Positions 21,691 to 33,300 of a DNA stretch of 64,000 bases are shown piece after piece. How positions within the stretch are numbered: the first letter of the stretch is position 1; every line of letters begins with the position of its first letter. This DNA is from Ampelomyces quisqualis (lineage: Eukaryota; Ascomycota; Dothideomycetes; Pleosporales; Phaeosphaeriaceae). The notes under the pieces are model-generated. The model searched no databases. It had not been told where the DNA came from and worked only from the letters and a program-made list of their open reading frames with translations. The stretch covers positions 2,108,001 through 2,172,000 of the forward strand of contig JAGTXZ010000020.1 in the NCBI GenBank assembly GCA_018398575.1, read 5' to 3'. Made by a program: the position numbers and the translations under genes.

Positions 21691-24222
21691 GCTACCATGC
21701 TCTGCAACATTCAGCCCTGCCCATGGCGCCATGGATTCACTGACGAAACACGATACCGAAAACCGAAACCTCACAGTTCCTAGCTTGGTGTATTGCATGT
21801 TGGGGCAATGCGGTTCTACTTTCAAGTCATAATCAGTTCAGGATATGCTGGTAGTTTTCTACACCTGTCTTCGTGGACTGCCGTATATTCGCAAAGTTCC
21901 TTCAGTATTCCACCATCAGTACACACATTTTTGAGCTCCAGTGTGGGCCCCAAAGAACCCCCGAATGACCGGTATTGGGTGTCCTGATGGACACTCTATC
22001 TACAATCTACCAAATAGTACTGCATGTTACCAGCACCCACGGAAGGGCCGTGGGGAAACATCATGCTATGCAGCTCGCATTCTACAACATTACTAGTTAT
22101 TCGACGTGTCATTTGAAAGCTCTTTATGCACTTCAGCTCCTCTCCTCAAGCACATTTCAATCTGATCTTTTGAAGTTGAGTTAGAAAGCTTTGAAGTTCG
22201 CTCGGCATTTCATCGGTGTTGACAACATGCAGTAAGTGTTCGAGAACTAGCGCTGGGGTTGGAAGTCAACCTCGCTCTCCTTCTGCGTGATGGGCCACTG
22301 AGGCATTGCATTGGTCAATTCGTAAGCCACCAGAGCGTGCTGCATACAAGCAAATCGCCATGCATGGTCGCTAGACTGTCAACTACAATGAACGCAGAGA
22401 GGACAACGTTAAGTCAGCCAAAACTCCTCAGACGTCCAACGTCCTTATCAGCGAACCGCATAAAAATTGTTGCCAAGAGGAGAGACCGGCAATGATTTGC
22501 GCGAGGGAGGCACCTCGCCTAACTGCTGACAATGCGCTGACGTTACGCGGGAAGGTTAAAATCCTATGCCAATCCATACAGCGTCTTCAGTTCATCATGG
22601 GCAACCTGCAACGGTGTGGACGAGACTGGTGAGCACTCACGCCGTGTAGCTGCGTGCGACATGCTACGAATACGGCCTCCTCACAGCCACGCTGCCTGAC
22701 GACGACCCCCTCAGTTACACCCTTTTCAACACCGAAACTGAGTCAAGCACTACTATAGTACCTAGATGAGGAGAACATGTTACAGGACTAGTTGGACCCT
22801 GGTATGCAAGGGGAAATTGTGGCAGCGGGATACTCATGAGCAAGTTCCCGAGGGGTTCATTGATTCGCCCGGTTTTCGTAGATGTTCTCGGAGAGAGACA
22901 TGTAAGCTTAAGCGAGTCTTGTGATATCGGACGTTATATGATACCGCGTGCGAGACGCAAACTTTCGCCAATTTGTGCGGTATGAGAGTATACAGACCCT
23001 GTGGGTGGCCGAGCGGACCAAAGCTGGCGGTCGATAGGCAGCATGAAGGGCGCAACGCAGGATTTGTGGAGCTACAAGCCGCATCAATCATGCAAAGCGG
23101 ATGGCGACTCCTAGACTTTGTTGTTAGAGGACGGCTGATGGTCATGCCAGGTGCAATGTAAGCAGCCTCCGTACAGTAGACGCGATTTTCTGAACGCAGT
23201 CGAAAACGCAGTCGTAACGCCACCAGGTTCGCGGGCGGCAGATATTTTCCGCAGCAAGTTTCTCGGCATGGTAACGATCAGTCGAATGAGCAATGATTGT
23301 TGACTCGATCGTGTGGAGATGGGATCGTAGCTTCATTGATGCTGGATGCATAAGCTCTGCTCGGTTATTTCCGCATTAAGACCGTTAGGCATGCAACGAG
23401 CCATTTTAGAGGTCGAAGTATCCGTATTGCAAAGGCAGAGCGCCCCCGCCGCTGCGATTCGGCCGAGGGGCCAAGTGTGCAGATGCCCAGGACCCGATGG
23501 AAAATAGATCAACTTGGTGAGTGATGAGCCATGATGACGGCACGGCCAGGTGTATACCAAGTACATACTCCGTAGGCGTGGCAGCATCGCAGTGCCTGGC
23601 GAGGCAGAACGTGAGCTCGGCATGGGGCTGGCGTAGTCGTGTCGTGGGGATTGCTCAGTATTTCGTGAGCCGGACGTGCGATCCATGGCCCTTTTCGAGA
23701 GAAGATCTTGCGCAGACTAGGTATGCGTAAACCAACGTCACCACTGACCAGTAGAGCGTGGCTCCCTATCCACGGTCCGCGTCTTGGCCGATTCCGTTCT
23801 GGCTTTGTCACTCTTTCAAGTTTCCGCCGAACTTGCTCGAGCCTGTCTTTGTAAGGTTGGCGCAGCGCCAGCCATCCCTGCACCCCTGCAGCAGCACTAA
23901 AGTAATCCTAACGGGATGATGTGAAGCCGCAAGGGTGCTTTGGCACGATACACTGGGTCGAGCGCGTAATTGTACTTTCACTACCGTGCTTCTGCGCCCT
24001 AGCAGCAAGTTTAACGCCGAATGTCCGTCTGGAGCTGCCCTCTGACGCGAGGAGATATAATGCCATTGCTGCCCGCGCAAATCACGGCCACCTAGGAGCC
24101 AAATTTCCGCTTGGAGTCTGACAAGCCGCCTGTACATTGTCGAAAGACGTCCTGTTTTGAGCACCATCATTGCAACTGCTCCCCAAGCTTCCTCTTGCCC
24201 ACCGTTTCACTCTTGCACTACC

Positions 24223-25232
24223 ATGTCCTCGCATCGATCAAATTCCATGGAAGCCCAAGATAACATCAGGAAGCGAGTTTGCAAAGCTTGCGATCGTTGT
24301 CGATTAAAGAAATCAAAAGTACGTTTATTCGACGGTTCCTTGGTCGTTCAAGCTAACTTCAGCAGTGTGATGGTGCCAGCCCATGCAGTCGGTGCAAGGC
24401 TGATAATGCCATTTGCGTCTTCGGAGAGAGGAAGAAGTCACAAGACAAAGTCTATCCGAAAGGGCAAGCACACTTCGACCTTCATGTCCGAAATCATACT
24501 AACATCTCCAGATATGTTGAGATGCTCGAGCAACAACAAACTCAACTCGTAGCCGGCCTTCGAGAACTGTACAGCAGGTTACAACAGGGCGAGAGCTGGC
24601 CAGGACAGCCACTGCGCGAGTCGTCTGGAGGTCACCCATTGACCCATGACATCCTCGAACGTCTCGGTCTCCTACATGCATCAGGCGACAATGGCAGTAA
24701 TTACGAGGGCTTCGAGGAGGACTGTGATCGCATGCAACAGAAGTTGCTCGAACGGGGAGCAACATTTACTCGCAGACGGGGATCGGTCAGCTCTGATTCA
24801 GAACACGGCCACGCATCCACAAACTCATCGCATGAGGGCACTCCAACCACGAGGTCTTTCGCATTCGACAGTCCGTTCGCACGGCACAACGCGCCGCCCA
24901 CACCACCAATGAACAGCCCATTCCCACACCAGTCGCAGATTGTCTCACCTGTCAAGCAAGAGTCACCGATGGTCTCGCCAACCTTCATGAACGCCGGTGC
25001 GCTGGACCCCTCGGCGCTATCACAAACAGCCTGGATGAACGATTCCACGATGATGGAAGATCCTGTGGACTTCAGCAAACCCATGTACGGATTCGACAAC
25101 TTCGCCATCTATGATCCCAACATGATGATGAACCCCATGTCCATCCATACCAATGACCCTATGATGCCGGATTGGAACAGTAATACCGATTTGGACTTCA
25201 GCTCGTTCATCCAAAATCCAGTTGGGGCTTGA
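24223..25232 (+). CDS. Zn2Cys6 transcription factor, 304 aa
   Basis: Exons are 24223-24318, 24366-24463 and 24512-25232. Splicing completes the binuclear zinc cluster at residues 20-50: C-X2-C-X6-C-X5-C-X2-C-X6-C, starting at ACDRCRLKKSK, preceded by one extra cysteine. A predicted helical or coiled segment follows (YVEMLEQQQTQLVAGLRELY), probably for dimerisation, then GWPGQPL-like and HDILERLGLL motifs. The C-terminal half is rich in Ser, Pro, Met and Asn and probably activating. There is no large fungal-TF middle domain, so the protein is short for the class. The second intron (24464-24511) must be GC-AG (GG|GCAAGC); the only GT option leads to a stop. Target genes are unknown. Confidence 0.85.
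24464..24511 (+). other. GC-AG intron in the Zn2Cys6 gene
   Basis: Donor GG|GCAAGC, branch CTAAC, acceptor CTCCAG, 48 bases. The phase 2 donor plus a one-base start restores KG-YVEMLEQ. The GT at 24485 would place TGA in frame. Confidence 0.75.
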
Positions 25233-26200
25233 TTGGCCCGGTCGTTCACTCCGCTCCTATTTCATTTTCTGTGTAATAATTAGCGTTGGAGCATTTGGGA
25301 ATAGGACAACAATCGGCGTTTGGTTCTGCTTTCGTTGTTATCGGGCATTACACGGTGCGATGTCATTACCTTTTCTGAAATCACCATATCTTCGAGGGTA
25401 CTATGACGACAAGAAAGTGGCGCTGCTGTCCGTGCAACGACTTACGAGCTGAGCTCATGTGGCTATAGTACGATAGTATGGGTTATCGATGGATAATCCC
25501 CGATCAAGAACAGCAGTTTCAATTTCTACCTCTTACGTCCGTCGGTGTCCTTTGTTTTCGTGAGAAATTACGATAGCGGAAGGATCTTCGCTTACTAACA
25601 AGCAACTCTGCCCCAACGGACGAAAACCGCAGGGGTCAATCTGCACCTCAAGTCTACCTCCCGCCCACCTCCCCGCCCACCGCGCTGTGACTGGGGAGTT
25701 TCCAACTCGGGCGTTCCGATCAAATGTCGGGCTTCATACTCGATATTGGGGCATCCCCAAAGGAGATAAGGCGGAAGGATTCATGGGGCTCCACATCCTC
25801 ATTAGGCTAATCACTTCCTAACTACACACGCTGTGAAGTGGTATATCTACATGTCTACTTCGCCCACACTCACGGACCCAGGATTAATGAGCGTGCCTTG
25901 ACCTCCCGTGCCTTTCGGAACGATTTTGAGAACCAACCCAAGACCCCGAGTCTCAGCTCAGGTGAGTTCTACGACTGCAGTGGCCCCGCATTGGCATAGG
26001 CGGCATGCCCCTCATTGCCTCACATACAGCCCCTCACACAACCCCAATCGTGGCTCACATCAGCGCATGGGAGCACATCATTTGACAGCCTAGGCCTCTT
26101 TACCGGCCCAATACAAACATTCCGACTGACCGGTAACACTGCAGACTGATCAAGAAAGTCCACAAGCTAGCCTGCTTCCAGGCTCTCCAAGCTTACCACC
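25233..26200. other. Intergenic, no gene seen
   Basis: A pyrimidine-rich patch lies at about 25647-25690, followed by CTGGGGAG, which fits the SYGGRG consensus of the carbon repressor CreA. A link to the downstream sugar epimerase gene is speculation. Confidence 0.35.
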
Positions 26201-27253
26201 ATGTCTTCAGCCAAGGCCTTCACATTTCTGCCCTTGGGTGCTATCATTCAGAAGTTCAATGTCAACGGCAAGAACATTGTCCAAGGCTTCCCGACAGCTG
26301 AACTCTACAAGAAGTACAATGCTCCCTATTTTGGCGAGACCATAGGCCGTATAGCAAACCGTGTGTCCAATGCAAAGATTAACGATCTCAATGGAAAGCC
26401 ATACCCTCTTGCCGCAAACAACCCGCCCAACTCTCTGCACGGCGGTATCAACGGTTGGGGAAAGCGTGAATTTGAGGGCCCCTCGAGCGTCGACCGTAAT
26501 GGCAAGGAAGCGACGTACTTCAAATATGTCAGTGCCGATGGCGAGGAAGGCTACCCTGGAACTGTAGAGTTTCGAGTGTGGTATGTGCAAGAAACTGAAA
26601 TTGTCGATGGTACCCAACAAGAGGTACTGAACATCGAGTACGAAGCCGAACTTATCGGCGATGAAGTAGATGAGACCGCCATCAGCGTGACCAACCACAG
26701 GTACTTATTACAAACAGCTCTTCTTATGTATACTTACAATGGAACCAGCTACTTCAACCTCACTGAGGATCCCACTATTGCAGGCACAGAAGTCACCTTA
26801 TCGACGAACAAGTACTTGGTGGTAGATGAGAGTCTCATCCCTCAAGGACCTATCGAGGAGTTCCCCGGCGTCGAGGCAGAGACCAAGTTCACTCTCGGCG
26901 AAAAAGAGCCCGCAATTGACCATTGCTTCGTCGTTGACGAGGACGCGAAAAACGTTCCCATCGATACCCGCTCAAGATCTCTACAAAAGCTTGCATCGTT
27001 CTACCACCCAGGAAGCAAGATTCATCTAGAGGTTTCCAGTACAGAGCCCACTTTTCAGTTCTATACCGGTACGCACATCGACGTACCTGCAGTTGAAGGC
27101 CTCCCGGCTCGAGGCGCTCGCGCTGGATTCTGTGTTGAGCCAGCTCGTTACGTTAATGCAATCAACGTACCAGAGCAGAGGTCGCAGATGACGCTCAAAA
27201 AGGGCGAGAAGTATGGCTGTAAAATCGTTTACCGAGGATGGCATAGCTTGTGA
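26201..27253 (+). CDS. Aldose 1-epimerase (galactose mutarotase)
   Basis: This enzyme interconverts alpha and beta forms of aldoses such as galactose and glucose, feeding sugar catabolism. Exons are 26201-26700 and 26749-27253, giving 334 aa. The 48-base intron has no stop and keeps frame, so it is easily missed; removing it restores the TNHSYFNL motif with its catalytic-site histidine. Other motifs are GRIANRV near residue 50, SLHGGINGWGKR (substrate histidine), DHCFVVD, and FCVEPARY with the catalytic glutamate. There is no signal peptide, so it is cytosolic. Length fits the family. Confidence 0.92.
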   Translation: MSSAKAFTFLPLGAIIQKFNVNGKNIVQGFPTAELYKKYNAPYFGETIGRIANRVSNAKINDLNGKPYPLAANNPPNSLHGGINGWGKREFEGPSSVDRNGKEATYFKYVSADGEEGYPGTVEFRVWYVQETEIVDGTQQEVLNIEYEAELIGDEVDETAISVTNHRYLLQTALLMYTYNGTSYFNLTEDPTIAGTEVTLSTNKYLVVDESLIPQGPIEEFPGVEAETKFTLGEKEPAIDHCFVVDEDAKNVPIDTRSRSLQKLASFYHPGSKIHLEVSSTEPTFQFYTGTHIDVPAVEGLPARGARAGFCVEPARYVNAINVPEQRSQMTLKKGEKYGCKIVYRGWHSL

Positions 27254-30110
27254 TCGCAGGCGTTCGATTGCGAATCTAGGATCTATAAGTCCCTGCGCAA
27301 CCAATACAATCTCCACCAGTTCGATTTGACACAACCTCCCCGTCAGCCATATGCCGTGTGTCCCAATTACCAGACACGATGCAAAACATCGATCAACCTG
27401 AATATTGACAATTTCCCCATTGCTCTAGAATCCGAGAATCCCATAGCCAGCACACGTTGCTTCACGTCACATTGCAGTGTTGGTGTATCCCGCAAGAAAT
27501 ACCTAGCACTCGCACTAAGTGCTCAAGCAAAGTCCGTGTGTGCCGATAACCGAATTCACGCCAACTTGAGATAGAGTCTATTCAAACTCCAAGAACATGC
27601 ACGTGATGCGTACCAGCTTTCCGCCATCAAATCTCGGCCACTTGCGCATCTCACTCGCTCGCCGGCTACGAACGAAATCATTGTAATGTTTGGAATTTCA
27701 CTCGGAAAAACATGCTTAGATATTCCAATGCAGCCTGCATAATGACTACAGAGTCGACTTGGCTTTCCTAGTCCACTTCGATATGCCTAGGTTCATCAGC
27801 ACTTGGACTGGCTTGCGACGACGATGCATGTGTGAATAAGTTCCTACACGGTCAACTACGAATCAGCTAACGCCTTCCGCGGCATGATGTATCGTTCATC
27901 AATTTGAAAACCAATAAAGTTTCCTCGGGCGTCGAGCCGCGACGCGCCGTCCCAGGTGGTTCCTGCATTTAGAGGAAAGTGTTAGCTGTTGCTTTCAGTA
28001 CACCCACGATGCCGGGTATTTCTTCTTTGTCTGTCTCGGCCTCGTAGATTGTACACAGCTTTCTCTGTATCACCATGTATCACGACGACTTGACTTGGGT
28101 CCGCAAAGTCAAGCAAATCATGGACCTGACGCAATTTGTACCTTCCATTCCAAAAACACCCAGAGCGACCCATCAATCTCAACAAGATATATACGGGAAG
28201 CAGCTCCTACTTCAGAACCGGAACACATTATTCCCAACTAACTCCTTCACAGTCCACGGCACCTGGGCCGGTAGTTTTGTACCCAGTTTTGCCATCGGCC
28301 AACCACCATCCTAGCGACAACCGCATTACCCACCCAGCAATCCGCATGTGCACGCAACCAGCCTTGCATAGCGCCGGCATAGCTCCAAGCCACGATGAAT
28401 AAACAAGCATTGCCCGCCGACTTTTCCCCGGTGCGCTCGCCCACGCTCCGAGATTCTAGCTTGCTTCGAACAAGTCCCATCACAGTTTGCACACGTCGCC
28501 GAAGCACTCTATCCACAATAAATCTTCCCCCCCCTCCTTGGTCGTAGAGACTATGAGACGCTATTTAAAATACGCAATCAAGCTTTCTCGCACTACTCAT
28601 CACCATCTGGTCCGCATTCGCGCTACACTGGCGCGGACAACACGCCAGGAATCCAGTCGCCCACCGAATGCGGAACCATGCTGTTTTGATTGTGTGGCAG
28701 GGCTACGTTTGTTCGATGGAGTCGATCTCCCGAAAAGTTTCGGGACGAAGGTGGGTTTGCGGAATGGGCTGCGCGACTAGGGTCGTTTGGGGTTGAGGGG
28801 GGGCTGGTGACGTCAATATTTTGATATGGTGGTGCTTGGGAGTAAGCGTTGTCGCGTATGGAGGATAGTGTTGGAGGAGGTTTATCTGGCGTGGAGAGTG
28901 GGGTTATTTGCTATTTGAGTGGTTGACATTGCGAATTATAACGGACATGGGAGCACACATCTATACTCAAGATTGATCGGGGCATGACTGAGGAGGGCAT
29001 GGGTATGCAAGGAGTCTTCGATACAGTCAGACATTCTTGTTACTGAGATATCGAGACATGGGCATCAATTTGGCTGTTCCAGAGAGTAAACGCCACGCCT
29101 CACTACGTTCTGAGAATACAACACCCTTCACTCCCACCTCTGCATCTCAAGACCCAACTCGACGCCAGAGCCAGACTCTCCCCATATCTTCCACATGCCC
29201 AACCACATTCTAAAAAGTCTATCTAAAAGCTTCAATATTCTCTCTCTCTCTCTCTCTCTCCCAAACCAACACCAACACCTGCAAAAACATCACAGCCAAT
29301 TGGCAATCACCCACCACAGCATACTTTGCACCACAAAGACAAAAACAACACACCAAACCCACACTCCCCCACGCTCCCATCAGCCCCACGTCAACACACA
29401 AACCACGGTTGTTTTTTTCGCAAAAGAAAAACACAACACCTCACCTCGACCTATCCATTCAAGAGTCAAGACGAGACAAGAAGCTTGTGTGTCCTCTCAC
29501 AGTGTGCACATGGGTCTCGAAGACTAGGACGTAAAAAATTTTGTACTGGTGGAGGATGGACAGGGCACAGGATAGCACACCGTGTTTCCTCGGACGATAG
29601 CGAGGCCCCGGGGGGGTCATGATGGTATTTGCGACCCTGTAACGGCGAGTACGTGGGCATGCCTAGAACACTCGATACGTCGGCGGCTTACCCCAGGCTA
29701 TCGGATAAAGTAACAGGGAGGACACAGAGGGTGTAGAAGATGCTGAAAATGATCACCGGCAAGGTGAATCCTGTATAGCTTCATCTCGTAAAAGGTGCAC
29801 AATTGGCACGTGAAATGTAAGCCTGGGGCGTTCATCACAGTCATTCTCAGCCTCATTTCCTAACGTAGCAACTTGGTAGACACCATCGAGTATCATAACA
29901 CCAAGTTATGTAGTGAACTCGACGGCCAACAAGCTACCAGCAAGAACAAGTTAGATGGCACTGGTTTCCATATCGCTATAAAAAGCTATGTACTACTCTG
30001 TGACTATCTACCCTGAAATCCGGCCTCGCTAGGCAATGTTAACTAGTATACAAAAGTATTCACCGAAAGGTACCACCCGGGGGCGCCCACCACCCAACAC
30101 CACCCAGTGC
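27254..30110. other. Gene-poor region, simple repeat
   Basis: No supportable gene. A (TC)11 run lies at 29239-29260, followed by an A/C-rich stretch up to about 29430. Short ORFs here have composition dictated by these tracts. Confidence 0.5.
29239..29260. repeat. (TC)11 microsatellite
   Basis: Eleven uninterrupted TC units, read directly. Confidence 0.95.
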
Positions 30111-30317
30111 CTAGACGCCATTGGTCTTGGGCGAAGGCGGAGGGGAGGGATTGGGGGTGTTGGGCGGCGGCGGCGGAGGTCCCTGGGGCATGTTCTCATG
30201 CTCAGGTGGACTATGCTCCACCTCCGCCTTGTACCCCCGGTGGTAGGTCTCCCAGGAGTAGTTGAGGACCAGCGATGGATACATGATCGTATCAATCTCG
30301 TGCTGAGTGAACGTCAT
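30111..30317 (-). CDS. Small ORF overlapping the end of the 1564-aa gene
   Basis: Sixty-eight codons starting MTFTQHEIDTIMYPSLVL and continuing NYSWETYHRGYKAEVEH, then a proline-rich tail. Its ATG (30317) lies 26 bases inside the 3' end of the upstream ORF, in another frame. The composition of its first 45 residues looks like a real protein. It could be a separate short reading frame on the same transcript, the true C-terminus of the large protein reached by a missed splice or frameshift, or chance. I saw no splice pair that joins them cleanly. Confidence 0.35.
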   Translation of the reverse strand: MTFTQHEIDTIMYPSLVLNYSWETYHRGYKAEVEHSPPEHENMPQGPPPPPPNTPNPSPPPSPKTNGV

Positions 30318-33300
30318 GGTTGCTGTGGTTGCTGTTCCGTCGCGAAATGGTGCGGAGTAGCCGTCCTCCCTTGTGCCACCAACGCTTGATGGAGTCGACG
30401 ATTCTGTGGCGGTGGTATGCGCTGATTCGCATGCCCTCCGCGTCGCGGAACGTGTGGCGGTTGCTGGTGAAGGCACGGGCCTCACCGATGCGGTCTTGAA
30501 GGGTCGAAGTAGAGCTCTCGTGGACCGAGGCAGGCGAAGCAAGTTCAGCAGGATTGGCCTTGCTGCGGGTAGCGCGAGGAGTCGTGTGGGTGAGCGTGTT
30601 GCTGCGTGCAGCAGACGAGAAGCGCTTTCTGAGCGTGAGCTTGTTGGCTTTGCGCGTCGTCGTAAAGTCGTCGTCGTCTGACGTATCGCAGGTGGAAAGG
30701 TGGTCGCGGAAGATGGCTGTGGGCGGGTTCAGGGCGGATGTTGGATAGCGCTCGCCGACTGCGTGAGCTTGATCACCGCTGCGGCCGAAGATGCTGAGGC
30801 GGGGTTGGCGATGTGTGTTTGAGCCAGAGGCGTCGCCAGGAGGTGAGGTAGCTGGAGTGCGAGAAGATGCGAAGGTGCTTGTCGTTGCGTCTGAGAGCGT
30901 GTTGCGAAGGTGGGAAGGCCCTGCGCGGGGCGACTGGCGGACGGCGGCTGGAGGTGGCAAGGAGATGTCGACACAAGGTTTGGTTGTTGTGGCCCAGGGA
31001 TAGTTTTTGTCCAAGTTCCAGGGACGCGTATCCGTTGCTGCAGACGTCGAGACAAACGACCGTGGCGATCTCGTCAAGGACAGGGCGGACTCGACTGAAC
31101 GTCGCGTGAATCGATCGCTGCTGGTGTGGTGTTCAGGGCGGAGGACGGCAGGTGATGGTGTTTGCAGCTCCGCGACGACAGAAAGTTGGCGTACGGGCGT
31201 GTGTGTTGTGGCCTTGCCCTTTTCTTTTGCACGTGGGCCCGCTTCACCCCGACCCATTCCAAACTCGAGCTCCTGCACACATTGCTCGCCGGAAACCTTG
31301 CCGCCCCTCTCCTTGCTTACAATCTCCTCGAAAACATCATCCTCCATGATCACCAACCCTGAAGCACCCCGCATAGGACGCAGTCGAGCAGACGAACGCT
31401 TCTGAGACGGCGGGTGGACATGGTGAATCTCCTCCAACGCATGCTCCATCATCTCCTCCTCTTCGGCAAACTCGCCATGCCCGTCAGCGCCACCCAGCTC
31501 CCGACTCTCCGCAAGCGATAACGAAGGCAGCAACTCCGTGAAGCGCTGCGTGAGCTGCGCGACAGACGGTATACGCATACGCTCAAGCTCCTCCATCAAT
31601 AGCTTGGGGGAACGGGTGCGCTCCAGCCTCGCAGCATCCGTCGCCCCGGTGAGCTCCCTATCGCCCTCAACCTCGACAACACCTTTCACCGACCCGGGGC
31701 TCTGACGACAATCTCGCTCACCCGAATCACAATGGCGGGGCAACCCTTCTTCAGCATCGGGTGAACCAAACTGAGTACGACCAGAAGACCGCGAGAAGCG
31801 TGCATCGACAAGGGCATCCTTGAACCTGTCGAAGAGGTTGCCATGACTGAAATCTAGGGACGGTAAATTAAGCACTTCCTCGAGGACGCTCCCACGACGC
31901 GATCCCATAGACGACTTGCCCAAAATAGCCATCGCATCGTCGGCCGATGTGCGCATACCTAGACCGCTGCCATGCGGGAACCGAAAGTGCGACGTTCTCA
32001 AATTGCTGGCGCTGGTATTGAGACTAGAGTCTTCATGAGAGTCTTCCTTCACGTCGTGGAGATACCGCTGTGGAGGGTTGTACCTGTACCCAGACAGCCT
32101 CAGATCGGTAGTGGTGTCCTCCTGGACGCTGGGCAGAGCCAATCGAGGCTCACTAGCACTCGCAAAAGTTGTACCGAGAGGCCTACGACTGCCAATCCAC
32201 GAGAGATGCGTTGTCGATTGACTGTCCCGTTGAGTACCCTCAGGCGAGGTAGGGACACCAGCGGGCGAGGAGTATACACGACCCTTTACCGACACATCCT
32301 GGGGAGAGTACATCGAGGAAGGCTCTGGCACACCAGTGGTCGGCGTGCTGAAGGAGTGATGATGTACGGCGGGAATCACGACCCTGTTGACGCGTAGATC
32401 ATGCGTTGGAGTTAAGTGCTCACCTGGAGCGGTCGGAACATGATTCTGAGCAACGATGTCCTGGTCCGTCGGCGCAGTGTCGAAGGTCCTCACAACATTG
32501 GGTGCTCGCCGTAGCTGGTCTATGCTGCGACTTGAGCCATGGTCCTGGTGCACAGGCCGACTGGTGGTGTCTTCAATGCTATTCCTCGGCACTGTATCCA
32601 CAACGGGAGCTGTCTTCTTGCCCTTGGGAAGGCGGGCTGCCATTCCACGGAACATTAGGAATTTTGATACCCCAGTGTGTCGTTGGGCCTCCAAAGAAGC
32701 ACTCGAATCTCTCGGTGGTACTTGTGGCGGTTGCTTTGGCGTGCCCAAAGTCGATGAGGAGTCCGTTGTTGATACCGAGGTCTGCTTCATACTCGCCTTC
32801 GAGCTCTTCCTGAACTTGTTCGTGAAGCTCATTGATAGACTCGTAGAGACAGTCCTCAATGTGGCGCGGCAAGGACTTGACACGGGCATACCTGCAGCTG
32901 ATCCACTGGGCTGTGACCCTGCGTCTTGAACGGCTAAAGGCAGCTGGGACAGCGGCATCGATTTTGCTCGGCTTGGAGTCCTGCTGCCCTTGCCTGTCCT
33001 AACCGAGCGGGCATCCGAATCCTCGATAGAGGGCTGGGGCGCAGGAGAAGTGCAGCCAACCTTTTCCTTGGGTCTCGATTTTTGGATGTTGCTTGAACCC
33101 GGCGAGACAGGTTCAGGCACATCTGTACACGACTTGAAAGATTGTTCATCAGAGGAATTCTGAACATGACGACTTGGTCTCTCTAGGGGGGTTACCAGAT
33201 CGGATTCGTTCTTGCGCAGAGCTTCGGACTGCTGTACAATGTCGCCTTCTTGCTTGGACTCGGTGTGCTGGTAGCCACCTATGAGTTCCGACATGCCATC

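Larger units (their letters stand above)
18730..24222. other. Gene-poor region of about 5.5 kb
   Basis: I find no intact gene that I can support. ORFs up to about 150 codons on both strands lack motifs and overlap each other. Contents noted: a run of nine G at 19863-19871, an 18-base palindrome at 19626-19643, two more copies of TACTCCGTA (20935, 23566), and a broken protein-like ORF at 21376-21690. Base composition does not look strongly AT-rich by eye, so heavy RIP is not obvious. Confidence 0.5.
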
